64,000 nucleotides of DNA from Progne subis subis (lineage: Eukaryota > Chordata > Aves > Passeriformes > Hirundinidae), in contig JAKJHU010000181.1 in assembly GCA_022316685.1 (NCBI GenBank), forward strand, positions 186,001 to 250,000, in the 5' to 3' direction. The translations under genes and the position numbers were made by a program. Within the stretch, counting starts at the first letter, position 1. Each line of letters begins with the position of its first letter. Below are positions 10,568 through 22,500 of this stretch, piece by piece. Below the pieces are notes generated by a model. That model was not told the origin of the DNA and searched no databases. It worked only from the letters and a program-made list of their open reading frames with translations.

Positions 10568-13500
10568 CTGCAGAGACGGGGAAGGGCAGGTGAGACCTTT
10601 AGTTTGTGTTATTTTAAAGAAAGGAAACTAACAGAGTTAAAGATGATCTTCAAGGCCCCTTCTGACCCAAAGCATTCCGTGATTCTGTGAACACGGCAAG
10701 GCGGCTGAAGTGCTCTGTCCCTGCCTGCTCCCCGTGGGACTCCCTGGCCTTTCCTTCACCAAGGAAACTTTCCTTCCCACTGCAGGACCGAGGGAGCTGC
10801 AGGCTCCAAATTCTCCCTGGGGCTGCTGGCCTGAGGGAAGTGAAGTATTTGGGACAAAAACAGGGGCTCAAAATTTCCTCCGGATTTGAGCTAAGATCTC
10901 TTGGAAGTTGAAGAGAACATGGTTAACTCCATCCCATGGTAACTCTGCACATCCCAGCTTGGCCTGGGCTCAGGCTGGGAGGGAAATTGGATTAGGGAAC
11001 AATCCCAGCGGGAGGGCAACCCCTGCAACCTGACTGTGTGCAACCAGAAACCTGATCGGTCCTCAAAAGCCTTTCTTAATTCAATCAGCTCCCAAAAATT
11101 TGCTGATTTTGCAGGAGCCAGGCCAGGGTTACGCCTGCAGGCAGAGGAATACCCCCCTCCCACCATAATGGTGGGAAGCCGGTGTTCCAGAGCTCCTGGA
11201 GCTCCCTGGGCTCCCGTGACTCTGCAGCTCTGGGGTCCCTCACTCCGTGTCTGGGGTCAGCTGCAGAGGCACCAGCTAAACTCTGTGGGTGTTGCTCCCT
11301 GTGGGCAGCAGCAGCCCCAAATCCCAGCTGGACCGAGCTGCTTCTCAGCCACGTGCAGCCCCGCAGAAGCTCAAAGTCAAAACAGAACCTGGCTCCAAGC
11401 ATTGCCAAGATCCTTTGCCTTCGCCGGGATTTGAAAAGCCCCTTGATCACAGCAAGAGTCCCACCAAGCCAGGCTGGTTCCACCTCACGTCCTCCAGCCA
11501 ACGTGAGCCCTGGCTGTGCTGCTGAGTGACTGGAACACGCTGTGTACTTTTTCCCTTGAATAATCCATTGATTTTTATCAGCAAACATAAAGTATTTAAT
11601 TCAAACTTGTTCCCCTCCTAGCTGCTCTGATTCCCACGGGCCCTCAGAGGGGAGACCATGTTTATTTATTAGATGACTATGGAGCTGCTTCAGAGGATTG
11701 TCTTTAATTCACATGCATTCATCCTCCTCCCCTTTCTGCTGTATCCGCCTCTATATCCCAGGGCAAAACCAGTGCCTGCGGTAGCAGCTTCCCAAATGAC
11801 AATGGTTAGCATTTAAAAGCCAAGAATGACTTGGAAAGTAGTAAAAACTCCTGTCTTTACACTGGGATTATAACTAAGCCAGAGCTGCTCAGCTCCACAG
11901 GGCACAAACTCTCCCAAATCTGTGCTCATTAGCCTGGTCTCTGAGCGAGCAAAGCCCACCTGCTCCAGCACTCACACCCAAGGGGAAAAAAAGCACACGT
12001 GGCTTTCCCATCTCCTGCACAAAACACTACAGCAACACCGCTCAGAGTATTTCTGGTGCTGATACCCGGAACCTAATCTCCCCTTCGCAGAAGGCCTCTG
12101 GGAACGGCAAACACCGGGGCAGGCAGGGCTCCCCTGGGGCTCCCTCAAAGCCAGGGCAGGGCTCTGCGGGGTCCCAGCAGGGCGCAGCTCCCCGTGGGAC
12201 GGGCTGGGAGCACGGCTGGGCCGTGCCCCGAGCGGAGCCCCAGCACTCACCGTTGTCGAAGACGGTGCCGGCCGTGAAGGAGAGCTCCGAGTCGTGCTCG
12301 GCCTTGCAGGCGTAGAGCGCGCGGGCCTTGCGCAGCGGGGAGCTGGAAGAGAGGCCACGTGTGGGCACAGAGCCCCCGGAGCCCTGCACGGTGCCCCGGC
12401 ACTGATGGGGGCTGCTGCTCTGCCGGGCCACGCTGCCCAGGGACGGCAGGGGAGAGGCAGCAGAGGCTGAAGGCTCTCGGGGTGAGCAGCGTTTCACCAC
12501 AGACACAATCCCAGCCTGAGCCCAGCTGGCACTGCATGGAGCCCACAGTGCTGCCCAAGCCAGGGGTCCCCAGGACAGCTGCAGGCTCTAGGCTGGAGCT
12601 GGAACGCTCTGTATCTGAGGGGCCATCACTGACCAGAGGCTGGCACGGAGCAAAGGTGGCAGCAGGTGCTGGCAGTGACCCGCTGCCACCGGCCCCGTGC
12701 TGCCAAACACATCCAAGTGCAGCTGCAACCACAAGGAGAATTTCACAAGGAAGGATTAGTGCTTTTGGAAGGTTATTTCAAAACAGAAAGCCAAGCAGGT
12801 CCGTGAAGAAGTCGCTGCACTTCTTTAGAGCCTGTGCATGAAGGTAAAAAAGATTTAACAGCCATTAGATTCTGCTGGAAGAGTCAGTGTGCCCACCCTG
12901 CAGGGAGAACCAGGAATGGAGCAAACTGCTGGCAGAGGGCAGAAAATGAGGGACCTCAGGGCTCCTCAGGCACAGCACAGGCACACAGAGCTGTCCCTGC
13001 ACCTGGAATCCCCAGCCATCCTTCCCAGCTTTGGGCTGGAGCAGGGCTGGTGGAAAGGTGGGACACCGCCAGGCTGTGGTGACAGTGACAGTGCCAACCC
13101 AGCCTGGCCCCGGGGCACTGCAGCAGCCAGCCACATCCAGCACTGCTCAGCTGTGACACGGCCAAGGGAAGTGATGAAGTGCTCCAGGAGCTGCTGGGGA
13201 ACAAGGTGTCACCATTTCAGATCAGTGGTTTTACCAATTTTTATCTTTCTGAGGACTTGAAGTTCCCCTGAGCTCCTTGGAGGAGCCCAGGGAAGCAGCA
13301 ATGCCTCACGCCAAGAGCAGCTCCCCTTCACACCAAACTCCAAACCCAGGTGCTGGGAACGGCTTTGGCTTTGCTGCAAAGAGAGCCCCAAAATGGAGAT
13401 CTCTCCAAATTCCAGCTGCCTGACACGAGCAGCTCCCAAACACTTAAAAACCAGCATGGGCAAACAATCTTCCTGCTCCAGAGGGTCCTTTGCTGCCGGG

Positions 13501-16500
13501 GAGGCACCGCTCACACGGAGCCTTGAGACTGTCAGGTGAACACAAGGTGTTTTCGGGCTCCCGCTGCGCTCAGGGCACGATGGCATCGCTGGTGCCAAGG
13601 GCATGGGACCCCCGGGCAGTGCCTGCTCTGTGCCAGGCACCCCAGGGCACAGGGGGACCCCACGGGGCTGTCACACAGCTCAACTGCTCCGGGAGCTGCT
13701 GGGAATCCTGTGCTGGCTCATCTGCAGCTTCCAGGAACGACTGGCTCCAGCGATGCCCAAGCACCTTTGGCCTGGGCACAGAGCAGCCTGTGCTACCCCG
13801 TGTCCATCACCCTCCTGGGACCCCAGACCAGGCCGTGGCCAGAGAACCAGGGGTGGCAGAGCTGTCCAAAGGCTCTACTCCTCGCAGTACACTTCTTACC
13901 TGTTTTTGAGCAGAGCAAAGCCAGCGCAGGAGCTGAGCTGAGCCCAGCAGTGAGAACGAGCACGGCTCCTGCTCCCCTCACCCGGGGGCTGCGGGCTCCA
14001 GCCTTGTTCCAAGGGGCTTTCCTGGGGCAGGAGGGTTTGAAAGTTCCCCTCTTGCTGAGTGCAGACAGCTGTGTTGGGAGGGTTCGAGCAGGATGCCAAG
14101 GGAAAGGGAAATGAAGCGGGGGAAACCAGGGAAATTAAACAGAAATAGCAAAAGCAACAAAAAGCCAAGCGAATTGTGCAACAGACCTGATGGGGGATGA
14201 GTCGCTGGACGTAGAGGAGGTGGGCATAGGACTTGATGGCGCAGAGAACATGGGCCAGGACGGTGAGAGGGGTGACGTTGGGCTTGGATTCTGAGGGCTG
14301 CAAGACATAACCAGAGACCTTATCAACGTGCAAGCACAGCAACAAACAGCAACCGAGAGACACAGAGACGACAGCCGACGATAGCGAGTGCCTTGGGAAT
14401 ATTCCCAGCATGAGACACAGCTATGAAATGAAGTGCCAAGACCTTGGGAAGTATTTCAAGGCTGGATCTGCGTTTGTCTGGACAACAAGAGCTGCATCTT
14501 CCAACTGACCCCCGCTCCATTGGCCCACCCATTGCACCCCGTGTGCCGAGGGTCTGTGCTGGCAGCACGGCCACTTACCTGCCTCATGCTTTTCCAGGGT
14601 TCCCAGAAACAGCTGCCAGTATTTCTGGACATTAATGATGCCTGCGAGCAGCCTCCACCCCCCTCTGTCTGTCACTTGTGGTGCTCATACATTCAGCGTA
14701 TAAAAATGTCATTGATTTTGTTTTCCGTGTTTTACATCCCCTTTTTCCCCTTGTGCTGATTCCCGAAGCCACAGCTGTCAACTGGAGCTGAATCCACTGA
14801 ATTACTGAACTGGTAATTGCACACAGGAGTTTTTCAGGTCCTTCCAAACTGTTTGATTTGAGTCATTCTAAGGTTCACCAAAAAGCAATTATTGTACTAA
14901 AATACCAGTTTGACTCTGATTCATTTACTGCTTCTCCGCTTAGCAACTCACTGGTATTCCCTATCCAATTCAGATTAGAAACTCCATCCCTGATAAAACA
15001 CCAGAAATCCCTCTCCACACTGCAAATACCTCTGTAAAAACAAGAAGTTTTGTAAAAGCGTCGTAACTTATGTTTTTTCCTTGAGAGAGGAGAATCTCTG
15101 ATCACACAGGTCTGTGATGAAGTGGGACAGGACACAACCCCCAGGGTGTCCTTACCCTTCAGCTGCGGCCTCCTGGGGTAGAGGGAAGGGATTCAGGGAA
15201 TGGTGACTCCAGAACATGTGGAGAATCTCACCCCTACAGGAGTTCAGACCAACGTTTAACCTGCCCCAGTGTCCTCTGGAGCCACCACGGGGGAATATTT
15301 ATGGCATGGATGCTTTCCCCTTGGAAATTGGACCATCTCTGCTTAAGGCCAAACTCTTGGCTGGACTCCTCGCACAAACTGTGTCACCGGATTCAACAGA
15401 CACAGATTAAATCCCTCTGAAATTACAGGCAACACCTTTATTATGTCAAAAGATTACACAGATAGAGAAATGGGATACAGCAGTGAGTGCAGCATGACTT
15501 CACCAGAGGCTGGAAAACAGGGAATGCTGTCAGGCAGGCGATCAACGAGATCCTCAAAATGTTCTGCTAATAATCACCACTATTTAAAATCAATCTTTTA
15601 GCATTTCTATCATCAAAACTGTCCATCTTTTGACAAATGAGCTTTCCTTAGACTTTACCAAACCTGCCAGCCATTGGTACTCACCAGATACTCCATCTAT
15701 TCCCACCCCCAAACAGGAACTGCTACCAAGGTCACCAAGCCCCCCCAAACTGCCAAAATAAACCCTCTGAGCACCAGTTCTTTCAAAGAGATGGCCTAGC
15801 AATTCCCTTCCCCAAGAGGAGCCTGGCCAAGGTGGGACTCGGAGGGGTGATGAGCTGGTGACCAAAATGTGGCTGAGCCTGTCCTGCTGAGAGTGGCCAC
15901 CAGCACCCACCAGCCCTCCCACCACTGTGGGCAGCAGGCTCGAGGGGTAAGAGGCCATGGCATTGGGTGTGCCAGCACGGGATGGACACTGTGACATGGC
16001 ACGGGGTGTGCCAGTGATGGTTTGGTCACTGTGACATGGCACTGGGTGTGCCAGGGATGGGATGGACACTGTGCCATGGCACTGGGTGTGCCAGTGATGG
16101 GATGGACATTGTGCCATGGCACTGGGTGTGCCAGTGATGGGATGGACACTGTTACATGGCATTGGGTGTGCCAGTGAGGGGATGGTCACTGTGCCATTGG
16201 CACTGGGTGTGCCAGCACAGGATGGACACTGTGCCATGGCACTGGGTGTGCCAGTGATGGTTTGGCCACCATGTCTACCCTGGTCCCCTCCACTGCATGA
16301 AGGAAGGAAAATCCAACGGCACGGGGCTCCAGGAGTGGAAATTGCGACTGCGCTTTTTGAGATGAAATCATGGCAAAGGAATGCAGCTCTCATTGCTCCT
16401 CAAGTCGCTCTGTCATCGCCCCACAACTGCGCGCCTGCTCCGCTCGTGACAGCGGGGAATGTGACCAGCAGGATTCTCAGAGTTACCAGGGTAAGAAGCC

Positions 16501-19500
16501 TGAAAGAGCCACCCCTCGAGCCAGCCTCTGCCTAAGAAGATATCACTAATTTGGAGCAGGATTTTGGTGTCTTTGGATCCTTGGTGTCACAGAAAATGCT
16601 CTGTGCCCAGCAAATCCAGGGAGAAAATGGTTCACCATTGGCAGTGTGTGCATTGGGGTGTGCAGAGCACCCCCTGCCCATCAGAGGAGGTGAACACGGT
16701 CCTACAGTGACTGAGCTGCTCTGCAGGTCCTTCCAGAACATTTCCTCAAGATGAACCCATGGATAGCTCAGGACCCACCAGAGCTGCTCCTCAGCACTGC
16801 AGAACCTGGGCTGTAATGGGTATGAAGGGTTCATGTCCCTCCCATGGAATACAGGTGTTTATTTTCAAGCTGCCGCTTGAGTGTCACCTTCCTGAGCTTA
16901 TGTGACTGCCAGACCCGAGTCCTGCCCCGCTGGAGATGTCAGTGCACGTGAGGGAACGGGCTATCCCGAGGTCTCTGGCGTTTCAGAAAACAGTTTTCTT
17001 GTAGGATCCAATTTCCTTTGTTTCTCACAAAAAGAGCAGAGGTGGTGAGAGGCTGGGGGTAAGTTCTGGCTGCTGCCTGCAGACAGCAAGTGTCAGCTGG
17101 ATGATTTTTTTCCTTCTTCTTACTCTGGAGGGCTTTGCGAGGGGCTCTTCCTGTTGGGTGCACAGTGGAAACAAAACAGAGAAAACTGCTAAGAACCAAA
17201 ACCATCAGAAGCAGGAAACAAAGAAATGGCTCAAATGAGAGTCTTCCAAGGTGAGAATGGACCTTTCCCCAGCAGAAGCAGCTGGGAGAACTCCACGAGT
17301 CTGTAGCCCAAGGCATCCTGAGGCTCTTGCCCTTCCTGCTGGTCTGACTGCACCTCAGAAGCAGCGGCTGAGATCTCGCAGGGAGGGAGCACTGCTGGGC
17401 ACGGGCAGGGCAAGGAGGGCACGGTGCCACAGCACCTGCAGGGGCACCTGCACCTTCCACTCCATGTGTCCCTCCGGCAATCCCACTCTTCCAGCCAACA
17501 CAGCACTTGGAAAAGAATTCAGGAGCTAAATCCTCCTCCCTGCTCCCCGTGCCGGCTGTACACGCTGCCTTTCCCATGCAGATGTTTAGTTTGCTGCCCA
17601 AACATGTGAAAAAAAAAGCAGGAACTCTTGCTTGCTGGAGCTAATTTTTTTTTTTTTTGTGATCCCTTCTCCTAACCCGCCTCTTTCATTCCTGTTCCTC
17701 TGCCCAGGCTGCCTCCGGCGCTCCTCACCCGGCTCAGGCCCCCCAGGCATGTGCAGCTCCCAGAGCCCCTCTCAGCAAGTCTCCAGACAACTTCTGCTGC
17801 TTTGTTCTCCTGGCTGAGAGGACATCAGTTCCACTTCAAACATGTTTACAACTTGTTTATTTTTGCGGAACTCGGGGCTATTTCTGCCACAGAACATCTC
17901 ACAGCTATGGATGGGCAGAGCCCACTGATGCACTCCAGCCCTTTCATGAAATCACCTCAAGAATAAACAACAATATTCCCGTTCTGACATGATCAGTACC
18001 TGACTGCAGTAAAACACATCAAGGACCACCCAGCCCTTTGCTCCCTGATCTATTCCTAGCTGCAGAACATAAGGTTCTTCTCAAAGGTAACAAGAAAAAA
18101 GAAAATTACAGCTTTATGTAATGCCAGGGCACTTCAGCTCTGCTGAAACAAGGACAAGACTGCAGCTCACCAGCAGCCATGGCTCTGTTCCCCAGATGAA
18201 ATGGGAGGCAGCCTGGGTTTGGGAAGCTCATGGAGCTCAAGCAGCCTAGCAAAGCTTGGAGCGATGGATGGGCTCTAGGAAGCAGCTCCTGGGCACTGGC
18301 AGCACCATCCCAGACCTGACCACCAGCTCACAAGCCTCCAGTCTGGCAGGGCTCTTCCTGTGATTGGTACTTTAATGCAAGAAAAATGATGTTAAACTCG
18401 GCAGTGTTACTCTCTCAGGAGTAATATTGCTGCATGCTCGTTTGGGTGGAAAAAAATGACACATTTAAAGAAATAAGCAGCTAAAATGGCCTGTGGTCTG
18501 CATCCAAACCGGTCCAAAAAAATCTCAAATTCTTCAGCACAGACCTTCCCCACATCTCTATTCACCAGTTCCTCATCTCCATCAGCACAGATTTCAGCAT
18601 CTTCTTTCCAACAACACGGACGTGTCCCTCTGCAATCCTGCTGACACCCAGCACATGGGTTTGTCTTGTCACTTGGCTGCTTGGCTGATTTCCCATGTGT
18701 GGGAATATTTCCCTGCTTTAGTCATTTCACAAACCAGCTAAAAGCTTTTCCACTTGAATGAGAGAGCCCAGGATGAGTTCTGGCTCTGGGGAGGAGGGCT
18801 GGAGCTGCTGTCCCACATTCCCAGCGCAGACGGATGATGCTCGATGGTGCGCAGGGAGGAGATGACAGGGCTGCTGTGGTACAGAATTCTGGCACGGAGC
18901 TCAGAGCCTGCTGCTAGAGCTGGAGAGAGTGAGGGAGTAAGCAGAGAGTCAGCAATGGATGAGTTCTCAGCATGAGCAAGCGCTGCAGGCACCGCAGGAA
19001 GGAAGCTGCAGGACCAGCCTGGTGCCAGCACAGGCCTCCTCCCGCCAGGTGAGCTCCAGGTGACGGGAGCATCGTGACATCTTAACAGGGAACAGCATTT
19101 CGGTAACAGCTGCACAATTTGTTTGAAACAGAGAATTCTCACTATCACCAGCAAGCTACAGACCCCCCAGTGACTGCTCCCACAGGGTGCCAGCACTGGG
19201 ACAGGCAGGGGGAGATGGGGCAGGGCAGGGAATGGAGGCAGCCACGGGTCCACACGAACCAGCCTGGACATGACACAGAGTCACAGAACCAGCAGGGGCT
19301 GGAAGGGACCTTAAAGATCATCCAGTGCCAACCCAGCCATGGCAGGGACACCTTCCAGGCCCTGTCCAGCCTGGTCTTAGGCACTGCCAGGGATCCAGAG
19401 GCAGCCACAGCTGCTCTGGGGACTCTGTGCCAGGCCTGCCCACCCTCACAGGGAACAATTCCTTCCCAATATCTCAGTCCACCTTTTGCTCAGCAGCTGC

Positions 19501-22500
19501 ATTTTCTGCTCCATCAATAACCCCCTCCCTCTTCCTCTCTGCCCAAAAGGCTCTCAGCAGACTCAAAATCAGGCTGGAGGGTTTGATGCTGAACCGAGTG
19601 CTTTCAAACTGGGTTAAAGCTCTTAATTATTAATAGAAAAGTTGTAATGTGGCATCAGGGAGCCAAACTGGCAGTTTAGGAGGGAAGTGTTGGTAAATCA
19701 GGAGCCAGGGTCTTAGTCATGGCTTCTCCATCGTGCCACAGCTTCTAACATGAGATAATGCTGCAAGGCTGGGTGCATTAGTCACCAACAAATTCTGTTT
19801 GCAATTAAGCAGAACTCAACAGCCCTCCAGAAATCTCATTCCCCTCTGGCATTCAATGCACTGCTATTTTACATCCCCCTGAAAAGAAAACTCTCCCATC
19901 TGCCACCCCAACAACCATATGGGATCCTTGGAAAATGAAGGAAATTAAAGTCCCTGTGGGATCACAGCTCCCAGCTCAGCTGTGGGGGGCTTGGGAGGAT
20001 CAAATATTTGAGCTAAACACATCCTGTGCCCCGGGCGGCCCCGCAGCGCTGCCGAGCTGGCTCTGCCAGCCACGGGCAGCTAAACCTGAGCTGTGTGCCT
20101 GAGGGTGACCTCCTTTTGGGAACTTGGAGCTGCAGGGAAGCTGAGGGACACAGAAGGATGCTGTCCTTGCTGCCAGCTGGGGCAGGACAGCCCTGACCCC
20201 TGCCCAAGACTGCAGTGGGTGCAGCCCCGGAGCACCCATCCCGTGCTGCCCATCCACCCTGGGAGCCTGGCTTTGGGTGCAAAGTGAGGGCATTTGGTCC
20301 CTATTTCCCCAGGCCAAGCCCTCCTCTGGCTGGCAGAGCTGTTCTGCTGCAGGGAGCCAGGAGGGACACCTGGATGGCCCAGGAGCCGCCTGCTCTGCCC
20401 CACACGAGCCCCAGAGGATAAACTGCGCTCTGCCACCATCCCAGGAGGGCACAGATTTGGGGATGGCAGCAGCAGCTCCCCCCATGAGCTGGCACTGTCA
20501 GCTCTCCAAAGGGAGAGAGGCTCCTTTCACTTTTAAAGTAATTTCTGGAAATGACTAGAAGAGTCATTCCCCACCGTAAAAAATTCATTCCTGGCTAAGG
20601 AATGTTCCCCACATAACGTGATAGGAGGCCACTTCCAGGCTCAGATCCTAACAGAAAACAGTTTCTTTGAGCCTCATCAGCACCACGGGCTCAAACTCTC
20701 GTTTTTAAGCGTGTAAATCTCCTCCCTGCAGCACGAGGAGCCAACACTGCCCACGGAGGGCACACACAGTGGGAAAAACAATGGGGATTTCTTGGACCTG
20801 AGAAGGTGATTTAAGAATGATGGACGAGTAAAGACACTGCATAATAATTTTCTGCATTTTCTTGGTTCCCCTGATTTAGTTTTGCCCGTTTGGCCTCGTG
20901 CTGCTTTGCTCTGCAGCGTTCTGCAAACAGAGTTACGAGAGCTGATCAGAGCATTTCACTGCAAACCCCGAAGACCACAACACTGAAACAATGCAACTCG
21001 GTCATATTTATCAAAAGAAACGCCGTGTTAGTTCTGTTCTTTCTTTTTTCATCTTTTTTTTTTTTTTTCCCACATAAAACCACCAAACTTTGTGCGAACA
21101 TTTTTGCCTCAGCAGCTCTAAGCAGCAAACCTCTCCTCCTGCAGTGGCACAGCCCCTCCCTGTGCAGCCCAGCTGGGAGGTGTGAGCACCACAACCCTCC
21201 CAGTTTACTGGCCCAGCCTCAATTCCTCTCCCTGCTGGACATGTAACCTTGGAGAACCCTTCCCAGCAATCAAACACAGAGAAGATTAATACATTCAATT
21301 CACTTCTTTCTGGTTGGGTATTTTCCCACTTCTTATTCCTTGTGCTTTCCCAAATCTCCCTGTGCTGCACCCACTGCTGTGCTGCCCACCCAGCACTTCC
21401 AACCCAACCTCCTGCTCCAGCAGGGGCTGGAAGGGACCTTAAATCCCATCCAGTGCCACCCCAGCCATGGCAGGGACACCTCCCACTGTCCCAGGCTGCT
21501 CCAGCCCCAGTGTCCATCCTGGCCTTGGGCACTGCCAGGGATCCAGGGGCAGCCACAGCTGCTCAGGGCACCCTGTGCCAGAGCTGCCCACCCTCACAGG
21601 GAACAGTTCCTGCCCAATCTCCCATCCAGCCCTGCCCTCTGGCAGTGGGAAGCCATTCCCGCTGTCAGTCCAGACTCTCGTCCTTCTCCAGTTCTCCTTC
21701 AGGCCCTGGCAGGGGCTCTGAGCTCTTCCTGAGCCTGCTCCTCTCCAGGTGAGCAGCCCCAGCTCTCCCAGCCCAGCCCCAGAGCAGAGGGGCTCCATCC
21801 AGCCCTCAGAGCAAGTGGTAACAGAAGGGGATAAACTTCCCCTGCTCCTCGGGCAGGGGCCTGCAGCCGGAGCCCTGAGCGTTGTCTGGAGCAGGGAGCC
21901 ATTCCCGTCCCTCATCTCTCTTCCCCCCTCAGCTCGGCACAGCCTGAAGCCAGAGGGATTTTCCTCAGCTCCACAGGTGACGCAGCTGCTGGCACTCCTG
22001 TTTGTCCAGGTGCTGGTGCAGACAGCACCAAAAGACGGCTCAGGGCTCTTTAGTCCCCCCGGTTGCCTTCCCCTGCCCCGCAGGACCCCTCAGGCCCGGC
22101 GCGGTGCCAGGCCGTGGGACCGGTGCCAGCTCTGGTGCTGCTGACAATGTCGCAGCTTAGCACGGCCCTGTCACCGCTGTCTGCGCGGCGGGATTGGGTT
22201 ACCCCCAGGTGAGGGGAAAGCGGGGGCCTTACGGCTCCGGCTGATTGAGGAGATTAATTAGGCACAGGGATCTCCTTTCAGAGGAGACACGATGTCTCCG
22301 TGAGCCAGCAGCCCCACTCTCCTCGCCGCCTGCGGGGGAACTGTCAGCCCTTTGCTGGGAAATGGGATCCAGGAGCGCTGGCCCCGCGGGGTGGTCCCCA
22401 TCTGAACCCCGCTCACGTCCCCTGCGCCGCCCCGGCTCCTTCCAGCGCTGGCAGCTGGAGCTGCCGGGCCACGGGGGAGCTCGGCGATGCTTTCAGCGCT

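Noticed and set aside
15590..16393. 267-residue minus-strand open frame
   Set aside because: Its centre is the 40-bp minisatellite; no homology or splice context supports it.
21339..21915. Several 130-167-residue frames on both strands
   Set aside because: They overlay a CR1 3' fragment; this part of CR1 does not include the intact reverse transcriptase core.
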